Of a DNA stretch of 64,000 nucleotides, positions 1 to 11,380 are shown in pieces (position 1 is the first letter of the stretch; each line of letters begins with the position of its first letter). The stretch is from Allolobophora icterica (taxonomy: Eukaryota; Annelida; Clitellata; Crassiclitellata; Lumbricidae), in assembly GCA_963556255.1 (NCBI GenBank), contig OY744609.1:24997536-25061535 (forward strand). Direction: 5' to 3'. Both the position numbers and the translations under genes were made by a program. The notes under the pieces are model-generated. The model made no database searches. It was not told the origin of the DNA and saw only the letters and a list, made by a program, of their open reading frames with translations.

Positions 1-499
1 CACACGGAGGGGAAATGAAGGAGGACGTAGAACAGCCGCAGGAGAAATGCGCGCTTTGTTAAAGGTATGCATAGGCCTACGTCTTAATTCTGACCTAGCA
101 AGCATACCAACACTGGACCAATAATGTATACGTATGTTCAATGTCACAATATCACTAACACAGGCGCCCCATGTTGGCCCAGTGTACACTATAGGAGTAG
201 GCGCCTATAGGTCTGCTGGGCCTCTATATGTCTTCGTGTATACTTCTCTATTAATGACACAATATGTTAAGGGCGCAAGAAGTAGGTTCTCGTGTTTTAG
301 TTTTTTTAAACCTAAAAACATACGAAAGTCCCAGATTAGGTTCTTGTTGTGTCCGAGTATGTCTGATGACTCTGATCACATTGGAGATGATCGAGAGGAA
401 ATGCCGATTAGCCATATTCAATATTGAATAATAATCTAATTGTAGTCCTCATTAGTAATTTAAATTCTTTCTAGCCGGTGTCTTACATGCATCAGACAT

Positions 500-944
500 C
501 AGGCCCGCCGAGAGGGGAGGGCAAGGGGGGAAAATGCCCAGGGGCCCGGCGACTTTTAAGGGGCCCGGGCCGGGCCCGCAATCAACTTATGGAAAATATT
601 ATGATCAGTTATACAAAGTTTATGATTTAAGCTTATGCCTTTTTGAAAATATTATCTGACGTTTAACTACAATCAGTTTAAACTATAAGCATCTGAATAA
701 AATCATAGTTGTATATATAAATATAATATCGTACGGTCGTACCCGCACTTTTATTGTTTCATTTTTATTTTTATTTTTTTCGTACGACCAAAAGATATTA
801 ATATAAAACCTAAAGATAGTTTAGAGGCCCGTGACTGCTCTGCCTAGGTGCCCGTGACTGTTCTTCATAGGGGCCCGCGACTGCTCTGCCTAGGGGTCCG
901 TGACTGCTCTGCCTAGGGGCCCGGAATTTCTGTCGGCGGCCCTG
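500..944. mobile_element. Non-autonomous hAT-type DNA transposon (MITE)
   Basis: Terminal inverted repeats are CAGGCCCGCCGAGAG at the left and the complement of CAGGGCCGCCGACAG at the right. They are flanked by a perfect 8-bp target duplication TCAGACAT (492-499 and 945-952), which is the hAT hallmark. No transposase reading frame lies inside. The right part (about 823-925) is a four-copy tandem repeat of a roughly 26-bp unit containing GACTGCTCTGCCTAGG. Confidence 0.9.
823..925. repeat. Short tandem repeat inside the MITE
   Basis: About four imperfect copies of a unit of roughly 26 bp with core GACTGCTCTGCCTAGG, close to the right terminal repeat of the hAT-type element. Subterminal tandem repeats are common in hAT elements as transposase-binding arrays. 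That role is inferred here. Confidence 0.7.
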
Positions 945-2075
945 TCAGACATACCAACCGACAGCGACCCAACCAAAACCGCTAGCAGGTCAGTAACCAG
1001 AAGATCAGTCGCTATAGGAGAGAGGGACAACCCAGCTAGTTTAGTTAGGCCTAGTTGCTTGCTGTTTAACGAAGCTGTGTCATAACAAAGATGATTAGCG
1101 TCGCCCTCCTCCATTATCCAGGCTTGGGATCGGCACTGCCAGAGTACGAGCAGTGGCGGAGTTGGGTGGATAAGCAATTTGAAAAAGGTCAGTCTTAAGT
1201 TGTGAACGAAATTATATAAGTATAGGGCCTACGACTGAACAGAACGGACATAGGCCCTATATATAAGGAGATAGAGGTACAATGACAAAACGTTCGTTCA
1301 CCAGACACAATTATAGTTTAGGTAGGCTTACCACCAGAGAAAGACAATCAATTGAATGAAAAATTACAAGTCTGGGAATGAATTAAGACTGATATATAGG
1401 CCTAATAAGTAGGCCTAGGCCTATTCAACGTGGCTACCCTGAGCTCAAATTAATGTTTTCTAAAAATGGGTAGGGTCTAATAGCATAATTATGTTTTTAT
1501 TACATCCCATCATCCATTCAAACGGGCAGCGGGGGTGAAGGATCTCACCCAATAAATTCGTTGAAAATTAGCAGTGCCGAGGCCATAAAAACGTCACGTT
1601 GACATATTTTATCATCTTATGTGCGCAGTAGGTCTACGACAGAGGTTTCGCGGGGATAGGCCCTATTTTGCATAGCTAAGTTCAAACCTGGCTAAGCCGG
1701 ACGGTTAACTGACCCTTTTACGATCCCATTTGTTTTCATAGAACAAATTCACCATCTCCTCAGCACTCAACTTTAAGTAGGCCTATGGAAACGTCGATCA
1801 TTTGCATTGGCGGAGTTAACAGCAACATCAGCAGCCGAGGCTATTTATAGCGCCCGTGTATTAGACTTGGCCTACGACGCCATCCGACACAGTTGATGAA
1901 GATGCTTTCAGTTGGTGTCGCCCATAATTGCCGGATGCGCGATGCGGCGGATGGCGACGAGACCAACTACCTCTGACGATGGGTGTACTGAATAGCGAGG
2001 ACGGGTTCGTGTTTTAGAAATAAGAAGGAAAACAGAGAACAATTGGAGGAATCTGTGGGGGATTATTGTTTGGGG

Positions 2076-2233
2076 ATGTCGGCGGCGGGTGGAGCTGTCA
2101 TGTGCGGGACAACCACTGGCGTTGAAGTGCAACAGCCAGTGCACAGTGGGTGGCTGTACAAGTGGGCGAGCTACCTCAAGGGCTACCAGAAAAGGTGGTT
2201 TGTACTGCAGAACGGGACACTCGCCTACTACAG
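2076..2233 (+). CDS. OSBP: OSBP exon 1: start codon and first PH strands
   Basis: ATG at 2076 opens MSAAGGAVMCGTTTG, then GWLYKWASYLKGYQKRWFVL, the first half of the PH domain. The donor is CTACAG|GTCAGA. The exon ends two bases into an arginine codon, completed by exon 2. The glycine/alanine-rich N-terminus of human OSBP is much shorter here. Confidence 0.95.
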
Positions 2234-5200
2234 GTCAGACATCAACTCCCACTTCGTTTATTTCCACTTATACATATCTACTCACGAGTCTCACGTTCTC
2301 ACGTGTTTTCTCAATTAGCCGTTCACGCATTTACTTCTTAGCTCAGTCACACGCTCAATGGCGCAATCAGCTACGTGTCTACTCGTCGTACACTTACACA
2401 GGCCTACTTAGTCCTATCAGTCTGATGATGTTCTTCGGCTGGATTGAACCCAGTCAACAGTTGGATTAACTTGACTGAAAAGTAGCAATGAGTGTGATTG
2501 ACAAAGTCTTAAGCACACATTCTGTTTTATTTGTTCAGGATTTTGTTCTCTGCTTCCTCTTCTCCTATCCAACCTTTTATGGTTTTATTTGCTATTTTAT
2601 AATGCAATGAAACTTGCAGAATTCTCCTCAGCCATCTGCGATGTGCCGCCTCCAGTCTTTTTTGTTTTGCCACCATCATCGGCCAGATCTCAGATCCGAA
2701 CAGCAGTGTACCTGAGACTATGGCATCATAAGACGAATTTTAGTCTCATCCTGCATTCGTTGTTCTTCATATCCTTTAGAATTTCCCAAGCGCAGCATTC
2801 GCCTTTCCAATGCATATCTTTACCTCCTTGTCGCAAATGCTGCGTGCTGTTATCAAGCTGCCGAGGTGACAGAATTCATCCACAGGCCCAACCTCTCTGT
2901 CATTGATCATGATACTGTCAAACTTCATTCAATTTTTCTACCATTTTGAGCTTTGTTTTATCTGGATTGATTGTGAGTCCCACATTTGCCACCTCTTCCC
3001 CTGTTCAGTGTGTCAAAGCTTCAAAGTACTATCCAGTTGAGTGACATCGTCTGCAAAATTAAGGTATCTCAACTTGTCTTCACTCACCCACTTCAGTCCC
3101 GTATTGCCACCCACCTCCATTCTTGTCACCATCCTATCCACAACCAGGGCAAAAATCATTGGTGACAACACATAACCCTGTCGAACTCCAGTCACAATCT
3201 GAAACCATTCATCTACCTCTCCATCAAATCTAGCTGCACATTGACTGCCATCACAGCACCTCCTGGTGATAATCAACATTTGATCTATGATGAAATTCCG
3301 TAGCTCTTCAGTATCCTCCATACTCCACAGAGTGAATCTCTGTGCACACTGTTGAAAGCCTTTTTGAAGTAGATGGAGTTGATAAATCCAAGTGTTTCCC
3401 GCTTTAAAGTATTTTCTTTTAGCTGTCTGAAAGGGAATGTTTGTTTCCAGCAGGATTGCCTATTTCTAAATCCTGCCTGTTCTCGTCATAGCCTTCTGTT
3501 CACAGCACTCCTCATGTGACTTAGAATCACTGTGGTCATGATTTTTCCCAGAAAAGACAGAATAATGTCTCTCCAATTTGTGCATTCTTTTATATCTTGT
3601 TTTTTTGGAATCGGTATGATGATGCTATCTCTCCGTGCTTCTGGTACTTTACCCACTGACATTATTCCACGACCTCCAGGCATTTGACTTGTGGCTGCTA
3701 GATGAATCGAATTGCCAAGGCACGTGATAATTGCATATTGGCTAAATGCATCAAGTTACTGCTAGCACATGATGAACACATGAAAAAATCTGAACTAAAC
3801 AACTTGATGACTTATTGGTGTGACATCAAAGAAATTTTATGTACAAACCCTTTGCTTGAAACTTGTTGACTATGAGTGCAGTATTATGTTCACATCATGT
3901 ACAGTCGAATTTTAGACCAACTGTTGCGAATTTCTGTGTGTGGATTACAGGAGTCAAGCAGATGTGGCACGCAGTGCATCTCGTGGTTCCATCAGCATCC
4001 TCAACACGCTCATCCACTCACAGGACACCTGTTGCTTCATCGTTTCCAATGGAAGCACGCAAACATATCACCTCAAATGCTCATCAAAGACTGAACGACA
4101 GCGTTGGGTAACAGCCATCGAGCTGGCCAAGGTCAAGGCCATTAACCAGGTGGAATCAGGTCAGGGGTCAATTCAGTAAGCAGAGAATTGGGAGTGATAG
4201 CCAGTGCTGTTTTTGCAAGCAGAGATCCATAGAAGACGACTTGTACGTGGTCCTTTGACTGGTAGAGGGCTGGGCTTCCATGATTGTATATAGTTATGTA
4301 GCTAGGCTTTCATAGAATGCCTTTGAAGGACCTCTTAATTGCTGTGAACATGGCTGTCTCAGGGATGAAGCCAACAGCCATGTTTTTATTTACATTATAG
4401 TGTCTTTGTTTGGCTTGAGTTTTCAAAAGTATTCGATGACTGCGTTCATAGCAGTTTTCTGCTTCCAAGAAGCTAAATGTCACTAATGGATGCTAAGTTA
4501 ATAATATCTCATAACAAACAGGAAATTTTGTATGTCAACTGGCTTCTGAAAGTCACAGAATTTGTTTGAAATAGAATTGGAGGGAGACTTCAGTAGCTCC
4601 AACTGAATGATACATGAGGCTTTCAAAATATTTAGTTTTACATATTCAAGTTCCAGTAAGTGTTTTTTGAGCAATTCAGTTTCAGCATACAATTTTATAG
4701 TAAAATGGGTGCCTTTTGGTATAACTTACCAAAATTCAGTCCTTGCAGAATAGAAATACCGTTTTGTTGTTGTGCATGTTGAGGAAAGAAAATGCATGTT
4801 TCCTGCAGTCATCATTGTACTCACAGTTTTGTTCTTCTGCAGTGTTCTGTCATTTCACATTACTTTTGCATGGTAATTTGTGGCTAACACAATCACATTG
4901 TCTATTGTTAATAAATTCACTGACTTCACAAACCTATCAAAGACCGAATTAACAGTTCTCAGTGAAATCATCATTGACATCATTAGAAATTGTTCAAAGT
5001 GGGAAACTGGGTATGCTTATAGCACACTTTCACAAAAGAGTGCTATTTATTTCTAAAAAGTTCTTGTGGGCTGCAGCTGGGTGACATTGATTTTGAAAAT
5101 GCTGTCTATTCTGGTATGGGACTCTTAACTTGAATCACAGTCTGTTCTTAATGTTTCTGGTCACCTGATTGGTGGCATCCCAATATTTGGCCATATATTT

Positions 5201-8200
5201 ACCTACATGCGTGATACCTTGCGCTGGTTGCCTATCTATCGCTCAACGCATCGAATTTAAGATTTTAAGTTTCATGCAAAACTGCTTGGTGGGCATCTTA
5301 TCTTGACTCACTGTGTATCTCTGCCTCGTCTATTCCTGGCCGCAGGTCCCTTCATTCGGCCGATCAGGGTGTTCTTGTCCCCCAGGCTCGTTCCTCTACA
5401 ACTTAGCGCACAAGCATAGCAACCTCCCTCGTAAAACTAGAGCTAAGCTAGTCAGCCTATGTTCTTCCAAAACCGCTTGAAGTCTATTATGTTTGAATGA
5501 GGGTCCTCCTTGTTGGATCAGGAGTGCTACTGATGAGTTTTCCTTGAAGATGTGCTTTACCAATTCTCATTTATGTCATGTCATGATGTATTTCCAGACT
5601 GGATTAACTGATTTTGAATAGAAACAGGAGTCATAATTCACTGAATCATGATTCACTTGATCATAAGTCACTGAATCATAATTTACTTGATCATAAGTCA
5701 CTGAATCATAATGCACTGAATCATAATTCACTTGATCATAAGTCACTGAATCATAATTCCTGTGTCTGTTCTTCATAAATTTTGTCTGATGACTGTTCAG
5801 ATGAGTATGACTTGAAGTTGATCGATAAAACACCAGACAAAAACGAGGTGAATGCTGCGATTCGTGCGCTGGGAATGAAGCTGGATAATGTTCATTTGTG
5901 CCATGACCTCGTTGGAAAGCATGGAACAGCACTCCAGAAGCAGCTGGCTGATCTGGAACATGTTCATGTTGGTCCTGAGGCAGCGCATCTAGTTCGGTCA
6001 ATCAACGAACGTGCCAACCTGTTCCGCATCACAGTTAATGCACTCGTCAATGTAAGTCCTGAGAGGAAGAAATGGAGTAGTTATTTTGTTTAAATTATTG
6101 TTGTTGTATGGTCAGGAGTCCTGTTAGAAATTGTCTTATGTAAATATAATTTAAACTAGATGTTTGCCCATCCTAAGACGGTTTAAAACAATTTGAAAAT
6201 GTATTTTCCAAAGTGAATCATTAAAACAAAAATGTAACATAACAAATTTGTGTTTGTTTATATTATTAATTGTTTATTCCGGACTTGGACTTCCTCTGGA
6301 CTACTCTTTGCAAACCCCTCTCATTTGATGCAGCGCTCATGAAAAGGCTGGTGCCCTGCGCCTGGCCTTCGAGTGGCGCTTTAGAAGTTTGGAGATTACG
6401 ATTACAATTCCTGCTACCCGAATAATTCACTTAGGTGGCACACAGGCTGTTTTACTTTTCACCAGATGGCATCACACATCCGGGAACCATATTATTATTA
6501 TAATAATTATTATTCGGGTAGCAGGAATTGTAATAATTATAATAATAATAATATGGTTCCCGGATGTGTGATGCCAGCTGGTGAAAAGTAAAACAGCCTG
6601 TGTGCCACCTAAGCAAATTAGTTTAAGCCCGTTCGTTTAAGCCCGTTCACTACCTAAGTAAATTAATTTAAGCCTATTTGAAGCTGTTAGTTTAAAAGAG
6701 CAGCCCTTTATGTTATATTTAAATTTATGTGTAATGAAGTTTGAAACGAAGTTGTGTTTGAATGTTGCCATTTCGTAAACAGTGACGTCATTGGTCATGA
6801 ATATACATTATTTGGAAGCAGCCAATGAGAGGAGCATAACTGGACAGATTTCTTGACATTTCTGCTCTTTTATATTATTAATATCAGTAATATGATGTAG
6901 ATGATATAATCACATCATTACATCATTGAGAAGTTTGAAATTGATGCTTTATAAATTCATTTAGAGAATGTTGCTTTTGTGGCAGGCGTCCGATGATTAC
7001 TTGGTTCAGGCAAAGGACCAAGGCAACCAGTGGATCAAACTGTTTTACCGTGAGCATGAACAACGCTGTAACCTTGAGGACATGGTTGAGGAACTTGGCA
7101 AGCAGCACAGTCACCTGGAAAAGCGAATACGCCGGTCACTGATACCGGCTCCAGCGGAAGACCTGGAGAAGGACACGACAAGTGAAGGTAAAAAATGTCG
7201 TCAGTTGAAAATTCAGTTACCATAGGTTTTAAGGCGGTTCTCATGATCTTTCTTTTTTGGAACTGCTTCAGTTTGGTTACTCATTAAGGACAAAGTCTTG
7301 TTAAGTGATGCCATGTAATTGCTTATTTCTAGTCTCAGTGGATCATTTCTAAAGATTAACCAATCTTCTGACTGACTTACTTACTTTGTCAGGTTGTTTG
7401 AGCCATGACGCCTTTCTTTTTTGCTGTTTGTTCTGTAGATCTAGATTCTGATTGTGATGATTGTTTTGTCGATGCTTTGGACTTTGATCTCGAGACTTCT
7501 CAGACGAATTCTCAGGGCAAACTGTTAAGTATCAGTTTCTCATGGATTCTAAATTTCTGATTTGAAAATGTAGCAATAGTTTGCTTCCCAGAAATTCTAT
7601 TCCCAGTAGGCTTTGGTTTTATGGAGGTGCAGGAAAGCTGTGAGACACAGAGCGGAAGAGAGAAAAAGAGAGGGGGAGAGACAATGAGAGACAGACAGAG
7701 AGAGACAGACAGAGAGAAGCTCAAAGGTGAATTTATGTTCAGACATAACATTTTTGAACTTTTCTCATAGTATTCCAGTATGGTACATCTGCTTTTCACC
7801 CCTTACCCCTTATGTCTTCATCCAGAAGGTAAGCTAAAGTGAAATACATGATTCGCCAGAAAACACCAACATGATTTCGCAATGACGTCTATCAAATTAC
7901 TTTAAAAAAACGTATGTTATGTATTTTATTTGATAATTTTTCAATTGTAAATTGTATTGTTTCCAGAGGTCGAGTGAACAGCAAAGACAGCATATCCTCA
8001 AGGTCACAGTCAGTCTATGACAACAGTGACTGTGACGAAACAATGACTCAAGTAAACAGTTCATCTGTGAAGTTCAACATCATCATTCATCATTATCCTC
8101 ATCAGCAGCATGCAAAGCTATCTGTCTAGCTAACCTAAACAGGTGCAAAAGACTGAAGAAAGTCCAGCACAGGAAAAAGCCCAACAGTCTCAAGTTGACA

Positions 8201-11200
8201 TATGGAAAAATGGTTCAAGTATATCCCCTCAGCTGCTGAGTGCAGTGATAGTCTCAGGTTTTCTTATGGTTCTTACTCTCATGCTTACTAAATGCTTGCA
8301 TTAGGCTGTTAAAAAGCTGCTATATAAAACTGCATTTAAACTATTTTGTTTGTTAGGGCAGTTTTTCTTTCCCAGTCTCCAACTCTGCTAACCATGTAAT
8401 AAATGGAGAATAAAATTAAGAAGAATGAGGTAGTACATAAATTTGTGTTGGGTACAACGCAGATCAGATGAACAACACATGAAATGTTTGTTTTTAGTGC
8501 AGTGCCGTTACACGGGCTTGTTCACCGCTGGTCGTATCAGGCACACAGCTGGGAGGCCTGGCACCACAGTGTGGTTCAGTTGCTAGGCGCCAGCGTCGTA
8601 GCCGAATTCCAGAGAAACCGAATGTGAGCCTCAACGTCTGGAGCATCATGAAGAACTGCGTCGGGAAGGAGCTCAGCAAGATCCCACTGCCGGTAAATGA
8701 ACATGCCCTAGTCTAGGGGTGGCCAGGGGTGGCAAGATCCCACTGCTGGTAAATGAACAGACTCTTGTCACTGCGCATGAAATTCACTTCTCAAAGGAAT
8801 GGCATCCATTTTTCATATGCTGCATTGATTTAGAAAATGTATTCCTACATTCTTTGAAGATCTGTGGTTTACTGGATTTCTAGAAATTGAAATCATCCAA
8901 GTGGTATCTCTATGATGTCTTATTTGTATGTAAGAATCTCTTGTTGATAGAGATGACCAGTTGCTTACCTTATTTTCAGGGATTCATTTACCAGAAGTTC
9001 ACCTTCCACCCCCTTTGAGGCCAAGACTCAAACCTTCTGTTATAAAAGAATTATCCATGGAGGTCACATCCTGAATTTCAACCATCAGCCCAAATATTAT
9101 GATTCCAACCCTGATTATCTTGTCCAACCATTCCTTATCTTGTCTTACTAAATCTAGCCTGTTGATAATACCACTGCTGTCATGAAAAGCATTATAGATG
9201 TTTATATATACCATAACTGATTTGATCATTGATATAATTTGTTATAGCGGTATTCGGATAATTCAGCTGAACTGTAAGTAAATGTAAATGTACAGATGTA
9301 AATGTACACGTTTAAATCTCTGAAATAAGCCACCATCGGGAGGCAAACCGCAAGCCTATGCTCTAACCAATGTAGCTAACTAGGCCGTTAAAACGTCTGT
9401 TCCATTGGCTGACATGTTTTAATTTAATAACTTCAGGTGAACTTCAGTGAACCGCTTTCGTTCCTTCAGCGTCTAACTGAAGACTTTGAATATTCTGAAT
9501 GCCTCGATCGTGCTGCAGAGTGTGATGACTCCTGTCAACAGATGGCCTACGTTGCTGCATTCACGGTTTCCACTTATGCAAACACAACAGACAGAACTGG
9601 AAAACCGTTCAATCCGCTGCTCGGAGAGACTTATGAATGTGACAGAGTACACGACTTTGGATGGAGGAGTCTGGCGGAACAGGTCTCTGCCTCTGTCTTC
9701 CTCTGGCTGTCTGCCTCTGTTTTTGTCTGTCTGTTCATCTGTCTGTCTTCACTTTTTATGGCCCTTGATCTGTCTCTTTCAATCCTCATTTATTGCTTGT
9801 CTTGCTGCTGTAACTCGCTAGTGAGCGAAACATATTACCAGATGCAGACCAATGTTGTTCAACTGTTCTTCTTTGTGTCATTTTCTGCTCTGTCTACTCA
9901 GTATCTGTAGTTGTTAGTTTCTTTGAATCTTTCTGTGTCTTTCTTTGTGTGTCTGTTGGTTGTCTGTGTCTGTCTATTGCTTTCAGTGATTTAAGTAACA
10001 GGTCAGTTGGGTGATAGATTTTGTTTGTCAATATGGCGTCTTTGATCTGCTCCACTGAATGATCCAAAAGACGCCTGTAGTGAAAGGGAGACAGAGCATA
10101 TATTTATGGCTGATTGGCTGTTTGGGTTGCTAGGTGAGTCATCATCCACCAATGGTTGCTATGCATACAGAAGGTAGAGCTTGGGTCTCTTGGCAGGAAT
10201 TCACCATGACAACGAAATTTCGAGGAAAATACATTCAGATTCAGCCTCTTGGTGAGTGTCCAGCAGAATATATAATCTTTAAAACAGGTTATTGGCTAAT
10301 TATCTGTGCTTCATTTTGGTCATTCTTCTTTGATGTCAGTGAGCAATCATTGTCATAGTCATCAACTTTGGTGATGAGGATGATGACAAGAAAGATGATG
10401 ATAATAATGATGACGATGCTTACAATTATCACAATGATGATGCTGGTAATTATGATGATGAATGTTGATCGTTTTGTTAAACAGGAATCGTGCACCTTGT
10501 CTTTCCAAGGTCAGGCAACCACTATACATGGCACAAGGTCATGACAACTGTCCACAACATCATTGTCGGTCAGTTGTGGGTTGACAACCATGGTGAAACG
10601 GACATCATTAATCACAAGACAGGTGACCAGTGTCACCTAAAGTACAATGCCTACAGCTACTTCTCCAGGGATACGCCCCCACGTAAAGTAGGCAGCTCTT
10701 TAGTGTCATCTAAATACACTTTGGGGACAATGATTTCTGAGGGATTCAGAGATGAGAGGGCTTCAGGGAAGGTCTGTTGACCGGCTATATTTAGTAGAAT
10801 GTTGCTTAAATGCAGAAGCATTCCGGAAATAGTTAAGCTGATGAGACTGGTCAGTGTTTAATCTAGTCCCCCTCCTCTGGGAGGGGCAACAAGGTTTCTC
10901 GGTGGAGCAAAGAATTTACACAAGATTTTTTTAATCCATCTTGAAAAAGTTTCGACTTTTCCTAATTTCATCTTCAAAAAAAGTTGATGACCTTTTTTTT
11001 AGTCCTTCGTCCGATTTTTTACTTTTTCTACAGCAATTACTCTCGCAAAAAGGTTGATGACCTTTTTTTAGGAATTCATCTCTCGGGGGGGGGGGGAATC
11101 ATGTATCCACATGTTTCGTGGGGGGAATTTTCCTCCCCTAAAGGTCTGTACATTGTAATATTGCTGGCCTCTGGGGGTGAAACATAAATCCTGGGGAGAC

Positions 11201-11333
11201 ATTCCCCCCCCAAAGATGTCTGGATTAAACACTGGAGACTAGTGCAATCCATTTTTAAAATATTTTTTTTCATAATTGCTTAATTTTAAGAAAACTAACA
11301 AACTGCAAAACACTCTTTGTCACAGTTTATGCA

Positions 11334-11380
<47 letters not shown>

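Larger units (their letters stand above)
1..2075. other. Upstream flank of OSBP; no gene recognised
   Basis: No coding exon is supported here. The stretch holds one hAT-type MITE (500-944) and many copies of the palindromic word AGGCCTA. The last 90 bases before the OSBP start are probably 5' UTR: an in-frame TGA at 1989-1991 separates upstream DNA from the ATG at 2076. I could not place a TATA box or a transcription start. Confidence 0.6.

Noticed and set aside
5576..6001. - strand frame with YDSVTYDQVN repeats
   Set aside because: Runs through a tandem repeat and antisense to OSBP exon 3; no splice support.
9683..9910. Extension of OSBP exon 9 into a hydrophobic tail (SVFLWLSASVFVCLFICLSS)
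   Set aside because: This is a (GTCT)-rich intron read past a good donor at 9683; the true continuation is VSHHPP at 10134.
10852..11235. Coding exon in G-rich sequence between OSBP exons 11 and 12
   Set aside because: The open frames come from homopolymer runs inside a hAT-type MITE.
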